Positions 1-12,200 of a stretch of 64,000 nucleotides of DNA are shown in pieces. Each line of letters begins with the position of its first letter. Position 1 is the first letter of the stretch. A program made the translations under genes and the position numbers. The stretch is from contig NC_057864.1 of assembly GCF_019393635.1 (NCBI RefSeq), positions 86,199,882-86,263,881 of the forward strand, in the 5' to 3' direction. This stretch comes from Dromiciops gliroides. Its lineage: Eukaryota; Chordata; Mammalia; Microbiotheria; Microbiotheriidae. A model generated the notes under the pieces. That model saw nothing but the letters and a program-made list of their open reading frames with translations. It did not search any database and was not told the DNA's origin.

Positions 1-504
1 AATTTCCTAACAGGCATACACACATAATGTACACCACTGGCACATATGTGCATCATGCACAAGGCATATATGCATGCATTTTGCATGTGTGTATTTGTGC
101 ATGTAATAGGACCTTGTCAATGGCTACATCATGAAAGATGAAGACCCCCATGTGAGAGACAGCAGGTACCTGCTTTAGGAAAAAAAAAACACATTCTTTT
201 TTTCTCTACTGTATGTATAAAATCAACTTATTTTCATTTATTGCATAGCCAAAATGGTCTGTAACTTTTTAAACTACCAAAGTAGGACTCACTTTCTCTC
301 TCTGTCTCTGTCATCTCTCTGTCAACTCAGTCTCCGTATCTTTTTGTCTGTGTCCCAGAAAGAGAATTGAAGTTTTCATCTGTTTCCTTTGTCATATTGA
401 GTTCTATACATAGGTGATGAATTTAACAGAGCAGAGAGGCCAAAATATGAAAATCTTGGAGTCCAAGATTCCAGGTATAAGATGCTTCCAGTTAAGAAGA
501 GAAT
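1..504. other. Flanking DNA, no feature recognised
   Basis: No gene or named repeat is seen. The first ~115 bases are rich in alternating CA/TG and GCATAT-type words without forming a clean tandem array, and there is a short CT-rich patch near 290-330. The only open frames are short and uninformative. Confidence 0.4.
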
Positions 505-1203
505 CTAGAGGACTTCCAGGATGGAGCCAAAATGGCAAAGGAAAGGCAGTGAGCTCTTGAAACTCATGACATGATTACTTAGGAAAACAACAACAACAAC
601 AAATGATGCCATACAACCATTTCTGAAGCAGCAAAACCCATAGAAGAATGTGCTGAAGTCATCTTCTAACCAAGGACAGTTTGGAAGGTTGGAAGGAGGG
701 AGCTGCTGTACTGAAATAGAAGTGGAGCCCAACCCCACAGTCATGATGACATATATCCAGTCCCAGGAAGGCCTCCCAAGAGAAAGAGACCCCTCAGAGC
801 CTCTGAATCAGCTGCAGTGCCAGTGTCATCTAGAGCTAAGCTCACAGTCTGTTGACAGGACTAAGCCCTTGGCAGGGGGGAGACTATAGGGGTCTATGCT
901 GGTGCTGAGGAAGAACTTGGGTTTTTCACCCCTGCTGTGAACCAAGAGGTAGGTAGGCTTGAGTAGCAGTGGCCCAGGTGGGAGAGGGGCACAGTCTTAT
1001 TGGAGCTAACAACCACAACACACAAAGCTGGTTGATTAGCAAGTTGGTCTAGGGTCATGTACAGAAAAGAGAACAAGCCTGATGAATGAAGAACCTGCTC
1101 CTCCTTAAATCATAATACCTGGGACTTCCTGAAGCTTCTGATAGTGCAGTCTGGAAACAGTGCCCCACTTTAAGGAGCTAAAATCCAGTAAAAGAAAGGC
1201 AAG

Positions 1204-2168
1204 ATGAGCAGACAGAGAAAGGTAAGGACCATAGAAAGTTTATTTAGTGACAAGGAAGATTGATGTGCACCTTCAGAGGAAGATGTAATGTCAGGGTCCC
1301 AATATCTAAAGCTTCCAAGAAAAATATGAATTGGTCTCGGGCCATAGAGGCATTCAAAAAGGACTTTGAAGATAAAATTAGAGAAGTAGAGGAAAAAATG
1401 GAAAGAGAAATGAGGGTGATGCAGGAATGATATGAGAAAAAAAGTCAACAGCTTGAAAAGCCAAATTGGCCAAATGGGAAAGGAGATACAAAAGCTCTCT
1501 GATGAAAATAATTGCCTAAGAATTAGGATTGAACAAATGGAAGCTAATGACTTTATGAGAAACCAAGACACAATAAAGCAAATCCATAAGAATAAAAATT
1601 AAATGGCAATGTGAAATACCTTCTTGGAAAAACTGCTGACCTGAAAAATAGGTCCAGGAGAGATGATTTGAAAATTATTGGTCTACCTGAAAACCACGAT
1701 CACGGAAAGAGTTTAGACATCATCTTCCAAGATATTCTCAGGGAAAATTGCCCTGAAATTCCAGAAGAAGAAGCTAAAATAGAAATTGAAAGAATCCACC
1801 AATCACCTCCTGAAAGAGATCCCAAAAGGAAAACTCCCCGGAATATTACAGCCAAATTCCAGAGCTCTCAGGTAAAGGAGAAAATATTGCAAGCTGCCAA
1901 AAAGAAAGAATCAAGTACTGTGGAGCTGCAGTCAGGGACAGCCCAGATCTAGCAGCTTCTACATTAAAGGCCCGGAGGACATGGAATATGACATTCCCAT
2001 GGAATTGGGATTAAAAACAAGAATCATGTATCCAGCAAAACTAATCATAAGGTTTCAGAGGAAAAATGGTACTTCAATGAAAAAGAGGACTTTCAGGTAT
2101 TCATGAGGAAAAGACCTGAACAGAATGGCAAATTTGACTTTCAAATACAAGATCCCAGAGAACCATAA
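1204..2168 (+). pseudogene. L1 ORF1 (RNA-binding chaperone), broken
   Basis: This is the L1 ORF1p region. The start ATG at 1204 aligns with the ORF1 start of the - strand copy at 15563. A lysine/glutamate-rich coiled-coil segment lies at about 1340-1600. The RRM hallmark follows: NRSRRDDLKIIGLPE (about 1650-1695), then ENCPEIPEEE and the conserved C-terminal block ERIHQSPPERDPKRKTPRN. The longest surviving open stretch is 1611-1952 (113 residues). A TGA stop in the coiled coil (near 1427) and at least one frame change between the N-terminal part and the RRM part make it non-functional. In an active element this protein trimerises and coats the L1 RNA. Confidence 0.8.
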
Positions 2169-2214
2169 CAAAATTGGAGTTGGGGGACATACCTGGGTTC
2201 GTGCAATAAGTCTT

Positions 2215-2294
2215 GCATCTGAGAATGGGTTTTGGCTAGGATGCCCCTGGGTCCAGGGTAGATGCTTTGTCCGCTGTGTCACCTAGCTGCCCCA
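2215..2294 (-). mobile_element. CORE-SINE fragment (5' part only), diverged
   Basis: Read on the - strand it begins GGGGCAGCTAGGTGACACAG and follows the SINE 5' half (CCAGGGTCCA and so on) for about 80 bases with many mismatches, then stops. It sits between ORF1 and the inter-ORF spacer of the L1 at 505-3382. The 3' half and A-tail are gone. Confidence 0.6.
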
Positions 2295-3650
2295 TGATGA
2301 CATCTCTAGTGTTAAATTGAAGGTTGAGGGGGAATGCACTGGGGGAGGGGGAAGGGCAGAGGTAGCATGGAGTGAAATACTACATGAAAGAAACAGGAAA
2401 GAGCTTATGGAGTGGGGGAAGAGATGGGGGAGGAGCAGGGCAGGAAATGAATATTACACTCCTCAGAATTGGCTCAAAGACCTTAAACTCATCAGAGCTG
2501 CCTCAAGGAGGGACTAAGACACATGCCCAATTGGGTGGAGTAATTCACTTAATCTGGACAGTAAATGAGCCTATTACTCATCAGAATTGGTTCAAGATAG
2601 GAATAACATACACATTCAATTGGGTGGAGTAATCTATCTAGCCCTGAAGGAAAATAGGATAGGAAGGGGATAAAGACAGAGGGGCAAAAGAAGGAAGGGC
2701 AGATTGGGGGAGGGGACAGACAGAAGCAAATTCCTTTTGAAGAGGGATAGGGTGAAAGAAGATAGATAATAGAGTAAATAAAATGGGGAAGGAAATAGGA
2801 TAGAGGGAAATAGTTAAAAATAATAATTGTGAAAAAGAGAAAAGGGGGGAATATTGTACAAAAAATATTTATAGCAACTCTTTGTGGTGGCTAAGAATTG
2901 GGAATCATAGGAATGTCCATCAATTGAGGAATGACTGAAGAAGCTGTGGTATATGATTGTAGTGGAATGGTATTGTGCTATAGGAAATGACAAACAGGAT
3001 GATCCCAGAAAAACTTGTAAAGACTGATATGAACTGATGTATAGTGAAGTGTGCAGAGCTGGAAGGACATTGTGCATAGTGACAGCAGTATTGTTTGATG
3101 AGCAATTGTGAATGACTTAACTACTCTCAGCAATGCAATGATCCAAGACAATTCCAAGGGTCTAATGATGAAGCATACTATCCACCCCCATAGAAAGAAC
3201 TGATAAAAAGAGCTCTTGTTGATTGTACATATATAATGTGGTTGATGTCTTGTGGAGGGGAGAGGAAATGGAGGGAGGGAGAAAAATTTGGAACTCTAAA
3301 TCTTATGTAAATGAATGTTGAAAACTACCCTTACATGTAACTGGAAAAAAATAAAATAAATGTTTGTTACAAAAAAAAAAAAGATTTAAAAAGTTAGAAT
3401 AAGAGGAGCTAGAAAAGCAAAGATTCTGGAACATGAGTGTTTGTGTGTGTTGGGGGAGAGGGGGATGTTGAACTTGGAATTTGGTGAGACTAGTTTATAT
3501 AAAAATAAATTAAGTGGTGAACCTGATTCTCCATCCCTTCTAGAGATAGTGTCAATATGAAAAATATATTCCCTTCTCCTTATTCCCACCCCAGGTGAGG
3601 GGTTAGGGAAATGTTTGTATATTTGTCATTCTCATACCTTTGAATTACAT

Positions 3651-3800
3651 ATATATATATTTTTAAATTTTTTTTGTAGGGCTATGAGTGTTAAGAGACT
3701 TGCTCAGGTCACAAGTGTCAAGTGTCTGAGGCCAGATTTGAAGTCAGGTCCTCCTAAATCCAGGGTTGGTGCTTTATCCACTGAGCCACCTAACTGCCCC
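3651..3800 (-). mobile_element. Marsupial CORE-SINE
   Basis: On the - strand it starts GGGGCAGTTAGGTGGCTCAG at 3800 and runs through the CORE segment to a T-rich stretch (its A-tail) at about 3660-3676. It is flanked by a near-perfect 10-bp duplication, TGAATTACAT (3641-3650) and TGAATTAAAT (3801-3810), as expected for L1-machinery-driven insertion. Diagnostic words are AGGAGGACC-type and TTGACACTT. Confidence 0.9.
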
Positions 3801-3810
3801 TGAATTAAAT

Positions 3811-4470
3811 ATTAGTAATGGTGAATCTGACTGGGATGCTAGGGGACCCCTAAAATTGAGAGAATACAGTTGGTAAGGTCTTAAGCCAATGAGAAAGACT
3901 ACACATCCCTTTTTGTGTAATGGAAGCCAGAGAAGTCACAGTTACATATATGTTATATGATAATATATGAAGATAATATAATACATAATACATTAGATGT
4001 GTGTCATAAAAATGCTACTTCTTAGTTCTATGGAATAAATTAATTAGAACAAACCTTTAGTCCAGGACTTAGGTATGGCTGATAGTTACTTTCTCCTGAG
4101 ATTTCCTAATTTATGCCTTACTAATTTATGACTAATTATATTAGAATTCATCAAAATATAATGATTAATCAATACCTTTTTATCTCTTAGATCTTTGGAA
4201 TAGCAACAACAGAACTTGCCTTTCTTGATCTCCCACTCCACTCTGTCCTACCAAGTTACCTAGGGTATTGAAATGGAGGAAGCAATCAGGCATATAAGTA
4301 TATTGAGGTTATTGTCAGTTTCTTATGAGATAGAACTCTCTTATTCCAATACTGTCATGTTCTTTCACTCGATAGGTTGATTTTCTACAAAATTACGTGA
4401 TGAACTGTGATCTAGAACTTGTAATGCAAAAAAAAAATGTTCATTTTCCCCCTTTAGAACCTAGAAGAAG
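3811..4470. other. No feature recognised
   Basis: AT-rich single-copy-looking DNA. No open frame of interest, and no repeat family recognised. Confidence 0.35.
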
Positions 4471-4474
4471 ACTT

Positions 4475-4690
4475 GAAAACTGCAACATACTCATGTAGCA
4501 CTTTCACTGCAACATCCCTGTGAGGGAGATAGTCTAAGCATAATTATTCCCATTTTAAGATGTGAAAACCGAAGTGTCAATACCATACGTGGATTGTGAT
4601 GAAATAACCTAGACAGCAAGTCCTAGAGCTATAATTTAAACCTAGTTTTTCAACTTGTAAATCCAGTACTCTTTGTACCACAAATAGAGC
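4475..4690 (-). repeat. Old MIR-like CORE-SINE remnant
   Basis: Contains the degraded run seen in - strand MIRs: CCCATTTTAAGATG.GAAAAC.GAAG, then a weak match to the lost-CORE GGTCACACAGCTAGTAAGT region, then TTTAAACC and CCAGTACTCTTTGTACCAC. Heavily mutated, with uncertain boundaries. Confidence 0.45.
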
Positions 4691-4694
4691 CAAG

Positions 4695-6244
4695 TACTAT
4701 TCTTGCAATCTTGCCTATTTTTTTAATAGCCTGGGAAAGAATGACAGGAAAAAAGAGAAATGAATCATCCTTTCTCTTCTTTTGATTCAAGAGGCCAAAG
4801 TAGGTAGCATCTCATCATGTTTTTGTCCCATTTCAGGGACCAGATGAAATTCTCAGCAAATATTAGAGTAACATGCCCTAGGTGGAAACCACTTCCACTT
4901 ATATAAATTATCAAATTATCTCTAATTAATTTTCTTAGAGGATTAGCTAGAAAACTTACAAGTTTTTTCTATATGGTCTTACAGATATTGACTTGATCTT
5001 AAGTCTTCCTGACTTCATACCATGCTATGTCTCTTACATATATACAAATATACTTTATTGAGATTCAGTCCATTGCAATGCTCTATTGCCCCAAATCAAA
5101 CTATTCCAGTTGTTATTGACTGAAAAGTCAAATTACAATGAAACCAAACTCCTTAAACACTGGTATTCATTGCAGCTAGTAGAGAGACCTTCTTAAATTC
5201 CCATACAGACTGGACAACAATAATATTAAGCTTTCTTTGGAAACAGGTAACAACTATGCTAAATTTATGTGGGCAAACATACCACGGCGTGTCCTTGACT
5301 TATGAATATTTAATGGAAGAATAAAATAGGCAAGGGGCTAGAATTGTTCTGGCTGACCACCAATTTAATGTCTTTAGTTCTTCAATTCATAAAAGTGGAG
5401 ATGGCATGGTAGTCGTCTAAGCAGATGTTAGAGGGTTAATGCTTGCATTTATTCCACTGAAGAATCAACTTTATTACATATTGCCAGCCCAAAACTAATA
5501 TATCTGATCCAAAATGTTATGTAGGTTGTTAGATTTATTCCTAGCATCATAGCTTGTAACTAAGAATACATCTTTCAATAGAAATAATATCATGGATAGA
5601 TGATAGATGGATGAATGATGGGTGGATGGATGGATAGCATGCCAAGGATCTCTTCCAGAGCCAGGCTGGGTAACAGATACTCATAGGGTCAAGAATACCT
5701 CCAGGTATTAGAGTATGCTCTTCCTTATTAAAATTGGCTCACAAACTTGCTGGCAGTGTCCCTCTCATTTTAAGAGCCTATGCATAATGTCCTAAATCCA
5801 ATTATCCACTTAATATCACTTGAATTTTTAAAATGATATTAACTTCAAGATAAAGCAAGATGAAATGTATAAAACACCTCTCCCCCACAACCCTTCAGGG
5901 GAGGTAAATTCTTTATAGCCCCTTGGTTTCTGGCAAGGTCAGGTTTATAATTGAGTTCAGTTCCTAAATAGCATTATTCACACCAAATTCATGTGCAGAT
6001 TCAGTGTAACTGCTGTATGATTCTGCCCCCATCACAACTACTACTGGGAAGGTCATTCTCAAAGATTACTATTTGATTTTTGGCCATTGATTCTCCATTG
6101 GTTGCAATATTCAGCCCGGATTCTAACCACTCAATTCCTGCAGCTTGCTTTCAAACCTTGGAAACTGCCAAGGTTGCCATACTCAATTAGTAGACACTAG
6201 TCACTAAATGAAGACAATAGAAAATGAGGCAAAAGTGGAGGTAG
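4695..6244. other. Mostly single-copy DNA with a short (GATG)n tract
   Basis: No gene or named transposon recognised. A short GATG/GATA-type tandem tract sits at 5592-5637. The stretch around 5230-5580 is less AT-monotonous and holds a rare CpG pair (CCACGGCGTG at about 5282). I cannot tell whether it is conserved. Confidence 0.35.
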
Positions 6245-6402
6245 TGGGAGCAGCTACATGGTCCAGTGGATAATGCACTGGCCCTAGATTCAGGAGGACC
6301 TGACTTCAAATCCAGCCTCAGACTTGACTGACACTTACTAGCTGTGTGACCCTGGGCAAGTCACTTAACCCTCATTACCCCTGCCAAAAAAGGAAAAAAA
6401 AG
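6245..6402 (+). mobile_element. Marsupial CORE-SINE
   Basis: Starts at GGGAGCAGCTACATGG, carries GATTCAGGAGGACCTGA, then CTAGCTGTGTGACCCTGGGC, and ends in a CCCTCATTACCCCTGCC tail with A-rich sequence to about 6402. It belongs to the AGGAGGACC / CCCTCATT group of copies in this window. Target-site duplication not clear. Confidence 0.9.
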
Positions 6403-6794
6403 TAACTGAGACTGACAGGGCTTTTTGAATACTTCTACAGTTAATCAGTGAAACTCCTTTTCTTCAAAATGTGGTTAGCTGACCAGAATCACTTACATGA
6501 TATCTTCCAGTGTTCAATGGTCTTTACAAGATATTTCCCTTACATGTCATCACATTATCCCTGAAGTAAACTTTCTGGATTTTCCCAATGGAGTGAAGAT
6601 GCCTCCATGAAGACACAATCTCACATTTCTGAGACTATCCTTTCATAAGAACACTAAGTAAAATTTTAAATAAGTATTAAACTGTTTTATAAGAAGTATG
6701 GGTTATCTTTTTTCCTTTAATGAGAGAATGTGTTCTAAGAGATTTGGATCCCCAGCTTTGCTATAGTATGGTGTTTGTTGTTTAATAATGCACA

Positions 6795-7004
6795 AATCTT
6801 CATAATCCTATTTGGGGTTTTCTTGGAAAAGATACTGAAGTAGTTTGCCATTTCTTTCACCAGCTCATCTTACTGATAAGGAAACTGAGACAAACAAGCT
6901 TAATTAATTGCCCAGGGTCACAGTTACACTATCTGAAGCCAGATTTTTAACTCAGGTCCTCCTGCCTCTGGAGCCATCCATCCACTGTGGTACATAGTGG
7001 CCCT
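6795..7004 (-). mobile_element. MAR1-type CORE-SINE
   Basis: On the + strand it shows the reverse of the MAR1 3' end (TTTGGGGTTTTCTTGGAAAAG, then TTTGCCATTTCTTTC), followed by CCCAGGGTCACAG and ACTCAGGTCCTCCTGCCTC. MAR1 is a marsupial CORE-SINE with a tail related to RTE-type LINEs. Better-preserved copies are at 22612-22864 and 42900-43152. Confidence 0.7.
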
Positions 7005-7149
7005 ATAATATGGTGACTATGTATAATAAAAAAAAATCTGATGCATATCATTTGTACAGATTTATTATTTCATGCCATAAAATTAGAGCTCAATATGTTG
7101 TTTAATCAAATTTATGAGGCAAGAATAGCATTAGAGTTCAAAGAACATT

Positions 7150-8035
7150 AAATATAGAATCAAAAGTTCTGAGTTCTAGTGCTGATTCTTCTAGAGATTA
7201 GCTATGTAACTTTAGTCATTTTGTCTAACCCATCTTGGCTTCTTTCTTCATCTGTTAAATAAGATGTTCTCTAAGTTGTCATTTAACTCAAAAAAAGATT
7301 ATAGGACCTGAAAAACTAAATATTAACTAGTTCAATTAGATAGTTGCATCTTCATAATTAAAATGATTTATTGATTCCACATGTCTGACTTTTCAGATTT
7401 CCTTGGCACGATTGAATTATTTAATTTGTTGTCCTAGCTGAAGCAGGTCTATTCTATTCCAGGAGAGAGATGATATCCTTAAAGTTATTTGGGCATGAGC
7501 AAAATAGAGAAGACTCTATAGCATGGTCTTTTTTCATCAATTGAAAGTTATTCCTTTTTATTTTAGCTAACTATGTGTTCTACCTTGGTGTCTTACACTT
7601 CCATGGAACATTGTATTAATAGAACTACATAGGCCATAATCCATAAGGTCCCATTGTCACTGGACCATTCTACTGGTAGCTAGTTACTTCCTCAGTGAGA
7701 ACATGATCCAGATTCTCTGGGATAAAGACCACACATTCTCCTGGTATGCCTTGCATTTTTCAAATGAGATTATATACTAAGGTGCTTAGCATAGTTTTTG
7801 GCATATAGTAGGCATTTAATGCATATACATTCTCTTTCATTTCTTCCTTTCCTATTTGCACATGAAATCATACTGTCCTCCTTGATTCTCCAAACTGTAC
7901 TTGCCCCCTACACAACAACTCTCTGATCCCATTCATGTCACTAGTTTCTAATTTGATCTTGGTCAAATCACTTCATTTCTCTGGGCTTCAGTTTCTTTTT
8001 CTGCAAAATGAGGGGTCTGATTGAAATTAATCTAA
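7150..8035 (+). repeat. Scattered MIR/L2 remnants
   Basis: Three weak pieces on the + strand. About 7150-7285 follows the MIR body (GAGTTCTAGTGCTGATTCTT, then CATCTGTTAAATAAGATG). About 7780-7835 is the MIR/L2-type end TGCTTAGCATAG...GGCATATAGTAGGC. About 7945-8035 is MIR (TTGGTCAAATCACTTC...CTGGGCTTCAGTTTC...CAAAATGAGGGGTCTGA). The sequence between them is unassigned. Confidence 0.4.
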
Positions 8036-8119
8036 GATTAGATGTAAGATACATAACATATCTAAGATGTATTCCAGAGCTAATGGAATATAATCACATG
8101 AGTTTATTAAATGTAAACA

Positions 8120-8240
8120 ATTAGTAAATATTCATTAAGTATTTCCTTGGTATCTCACAGTATGCTACTCTCAAATATTTAAAAATTAATCAAGAATCTT
8201 ATGATCTAGTTGGAGATTAAAGATAGACACTCATGAAACA
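8120..8240 (-). repeat. Possible L2 3'-end remnant
   Basis: Very degraded match to the reverse complement of the L2 3' end (ATTCATTAAGTATTTCC...CTTATGATCTAGTTGGAGA). Low confidence. Confidence 0.3.
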
Positions 8241-9150
8241 ATAATAAAGGCTACATATATTTTTACTGATAGAATCTGTGAGTCAGATTATATTCACTCA
8301 GAAATATTTTAATTTGGAAGTACTTTATCTTGGATATTTTAAATTTGCCATGGAACATAATTGTTAAAATAGGTTAATTATCTTTGGGTAAGAAACATCC
8401 TTTATGATGAATTTGTGAGGACTTAATACCTTCCTTCCTGCACATATCACTAACAGATGTGCAATTTATTTTTTTAAAGAGGCTTTCAAATTTATATCTG
8501 AAGAGTTGAATGACTCTCCCCCCTTAGGGCAGTCATCTATAAAATGGTAAACTGGTAAATACTGTGAATCTGGAACATCAAGCTGAAAAGCTTGTCAGCA
8601 GAAACAAGACTTCCAGCTCTCAAACGGTTCCAGTTCACTGACTGAATCCATAGACTAAGAACAATTTGAGCAGAGTTCAGACTACGGCTGTCATTATTTG
8701 TATAGCAAGTTTCACTGCTGTGCTGGTTCACTAGTAATACCTAGTAGAGAGGCTCAAGACAAGCTTGGTACTGAGGGAACATAGAAGGAAAAAATATGTC
8801 TCAAATAGCCATGGATAATAGATTAGATCTTTGTCAATCCCTGTATTGCCACCAAAAAGAGAATTTTGACATAGTAGATGATTTATTAACTATGCTTTCC
8901 TCCAATGCCTCCCCGCCCCCATATGGGTTTAAAGTATAGCAATAGGAAAACAAGTACAATAGAATTATAGGATTCAAAAGAGAAATTTATGTGTTTTGTA
9001 TACCTCATCATCATATTTTTAAAACCTCTACAGGAATCAGGAATGTCTAAAATCACTTCCACTATTAAAACTAATATGAAATGATAAATTTTTTGTTGTA
9101 TATTTTGTTTAGCATTATTGTTATCATCTGATTTTCACCAATTCAATAAA

Positions 9151-9212
9151 TACAATGTGATCCAAAAGTCTTAGTGCAGTTTGTAGTTATAGACTTTTTG
9201 GGACACACTGTA
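9151..9212. mobile_element. 62-bp mariner-type miniature inverted-repeat element
   Basis: The two ends are near-perfect inverted copies. The left end reads TACAATGTGATCCAAAAGTC and the reverse complement of the right end reads TACAGTGTGTCCCAAAAAGTC. Both ends carry TA at the outer edge, the target dinucleotide of Tc1/mariner transposases. The middle is about 20 bases with no coding capacity. The element would have moved with a transposase supplied by another copy. The TIR word resembles known mammalian mariner TIRs in style; exact family not assigned. Confidence 0.65.
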
Positions 9213-12200
9213 TGGGCAATTTACCACACTGCCTTTCTTGGCATATTCTTGGTTTTTTGTTTGTTTTTTTATTTTTCAGATATACATTTCTTGAAGAAGT
9301 AGTCAGTAATTAAACTAATATAGTCAGTGTACTGTCCTTTTTTTTCCCTAGAATTGGTAATAGGTGCATTAATGGGTCCCTCCTTGTATAAATTATAGAC
9401 ATGTTCACAAATTTTAAAAGTGAAGTGTGTTGAAAGTGCTTTTAGTTATCTAAATCTATTCCCATGATAATTTTTCACAATATTTTCACTTAAAACAAAA
9501 AAGAAGGGTTTTATATTTTTTATGAGTCAAACTAATTTATAACTGCCCAAGTTGAATACTCAATAAAAGCAGTGTGAGCCATGGACCATGGCCAAATGAG
9601 AAAAAATGACAATTATCCCTAGTTTCTCTCTTTATTTTGCCATATTTTAAAACTATTATTAACTAATGCCATGTAAACAGTTCATCAAATAGACAACCTG
9701 ATGTTCCCCTTCTCATCTCCTCTCTTTACTCATAAAGTTCACAGAAATATAATAGTATTTCTGTCATTCCAAATGACTTAACAGAATAATTTACAAAAGA
9801 AGAAAAACCTGGGGCCACAGTCATGCTCCATGGGTGAATTTTTCCAGTTTCTTGCTTTCTTCGGGTAATTCTTATATTTAATTCTTTTGATTAACTTTCC
9901 TAGGAATCTTTGGGGGTCACCTTTTGTGATTGCAGTAGACTCTAGTTCAATATCTCTCTATCTAAAACTACCACATGATTTTATAGAGAAATGATTAAAT
10001 AATTCTACCCTTTTAAAATTAGATCCCTTTCCCATACACTGTTTCAGTTAGAGTAGGGGGAACATTAAAAAAGGCATATGTCATATTTTATCTATGTGTC
10101 CCTTTAGAAAAGAACCCCCAAAAAGGGAAATAAATTTTCCTATGCAAGCACCTTTTATAAGACAATATAAACCATGACTAAATTTTTATTTGTGAAAAAA
10201 ATTATATAAAATACCTTTTCTAATATATAAATCCAGCAAATTAGTGGCTAATGGATTCTATGAATAAGAATAACGTAATTCCAAAAATTATACAACTTTA
10301 AAGAGCAGTACACAAAAGAATAAACATTTTTTAAAGAACTAATTATCTCAGGCTAAGAGACTACTAGGAGGGAGGCAAAAAAAGCTTGTTTCAAATAGCT
10401 GAGCTTTATACATATAGGGAATGGGGTGCTGGAGGGTTGTTGTTGATTATGTTGTTGTTGAAAAGCAGCCACTGGGCAGCTAAGGGGATGGTTGTGTTTG
10501 TGTTCTTGCCCACATACAGCCAAGCAAGCTCCCTTTTCCTTCTTTCCTTTTCCCTCAGCACCTTTCTTACCTTCTACTTTCTTCTTGGCATTCAGTGGTT
10601 CATTATGAGATACTTGCTTTATTGGCAGGTGAACTTAGTTGACCACTAAAGAAAATAGTAGGGTTTCTGTTGCTTGAAGTGTATAAAGAAGTTTAGCCTA
10701 GAGAGACAAGTTTCAAAAACTTCTCCTCAATACCTGCCTGCTGCCTTTCTGCCTTGTTGTCTCTGCTGGACTAGGTAATGTTTTAATTAATTTAATTGTA
10801 TACATTTTAAACATATTTTCTTTCAAGTCTTAAATAACAAGGTAGTTTTACAATATATAAGTATTCATTGCATTTTAAACTTAGAACCTAGGAAGCTAAG
10901 CCTAATTTAGTTCTAGGCCATAATATGTAAAGAAGGTTAATTTTATTATCCCTTTAATTGAGATAACTAGAGGGATTACTAGATAACTAGAGGGATCTTC
11001 CTTAAATGAACAGCTGGTCTCCTTTTGAGAAAAAGAAGACTTATTTTGGCTTGGTGAGAAATGTCATTCAGCCAGTTTTATTTCCTCCCCATAGCACAAA
11101 TCTAGCCTTTTCTGATTCAGAGAAAAGGGTTCACACTTCCTAAAAGATTAACAGGGTGATAAACCTTGTTAACACATGAACACCTTTGGGGAAGGGGAAA
11201 TCAGTTGGTTAGAGACAAATGTCCTCCTTTTTTACAATGAAAGACAAAAAGGAACATATTATTCTTTAATAAATAGGAATCAATGAAAGGCTTTTCTGGA
11301 AATAAGTTTATAATCTGTATGGGAAAATAAGGCTAAATCATACTTATTATGAATGTCATTCTTTTAAAATAATTTATAGCACTATATTCTGAGAACATAT
11401 ATAATTTTGCTAATTTAAAAATGCTACGTGAAATAAAATGCAGGATTTATTATAATCTGCATGTATGAACTAACCTCTATAGAAAGAGAAGTGAAAATCT
11501 GAGAACAGAATTGTCTATTTCTGTATATTAACCATTTACCATAGAATGATCATTTAACAAAGGTATTGTTTTTAATTACTTCTGACTTCTTATCAGAAAA
11601 AAGCACTCCCATGCTCAGAACCTTCTATTATAATTTATAGCAAAGAATGTTAGACTGTATATCCTAAAGCTAAACAATGAAAAAAGTAATATGCATATTA
11701 TGTTTATATATTCACTATCACCTTAGTCTGTGTCTCATTGGAACATAAGCTTTGTAAGGTTGTGCAAATCTAAATTGTCTTTGAGTATGGTCTTGATGTC
11801 TAACTTCACTTGTATTTCTTAAAATCCATAGTTGCCAAGTTTGGAAAGGCTTATCACAAGAGAGTTGCAAACAAGTGATGACTTTTTCTTCAGGTGTAAA
11901 CATTCATTAAGATTGTGTACTAAGGCACAGAAGGATAACTCATAAATAAATACTTGTTAAACTAAATACCAAAGTGCATTGGTATAAAGAATAGGAGCAA
12001 GAATTAAATAATGAATTCTTGAAATATTAAAATATCTACCTACCCTGTATATAAAATGAATTTATATACAATTACATATATGTATACATATGTATGAAAA
12101 CTGTAAGGATATGTTTGGGCATTCAGTAATCAGAGATGGAATTTTAAAAAGGATCATTAGCTACTGGGGATGGAAGAAATCTGGAACAACATCATGAACG

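Larger units (their letters stand above)
505..3382 (+). mobile_element. L1 retrotransposon with most of ORF2 missing (half-L1-like)
   Basis: In order: an L1 5' end (ATGGAGCCAAAATGG-type start near 521), a 5'UTR to about 1203, a broken ORF1 (1204-2168), a purine-rich inter-ORF spacer (about 2295-2830) with the repeated CAATTGGGTGGAGTAAT motif, then directly the last part of ORF2 plus 3'UTR (from about 2838) and an A-tail at 3371-3382. The 3' end matches, piece by piece, the other L1 3' ends at 23.7-24.4 kb and 46.8-47.3 kb. The endonuclease and reverse transcriptase regions are absent, so the element is about 2.9 kb instead of the 6-7 kb usual for L1. A known parallel is the HAL1 class of ORF1-only L1 derivatives. 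A private deletion after insertion is the alternative. A CORE-SINE fragment sits at 2215-2294. No clear target-site duplication was found. Confidence 0.8.

Noticed and set aside
5592..5637. Regular GATG/GATA spacing as a possible CRISPR-like or satellite array.
   Set aside because: It is a plain short tandem repeat without spacers, in a vertebrate-type genome.
10386..10649. 87-codon hydrophobic + strand frame that could be a small membrane protein.
   Set aside because: No homology, no initiation or splice context, and such lengths occur by chance in AT-rich DNA.
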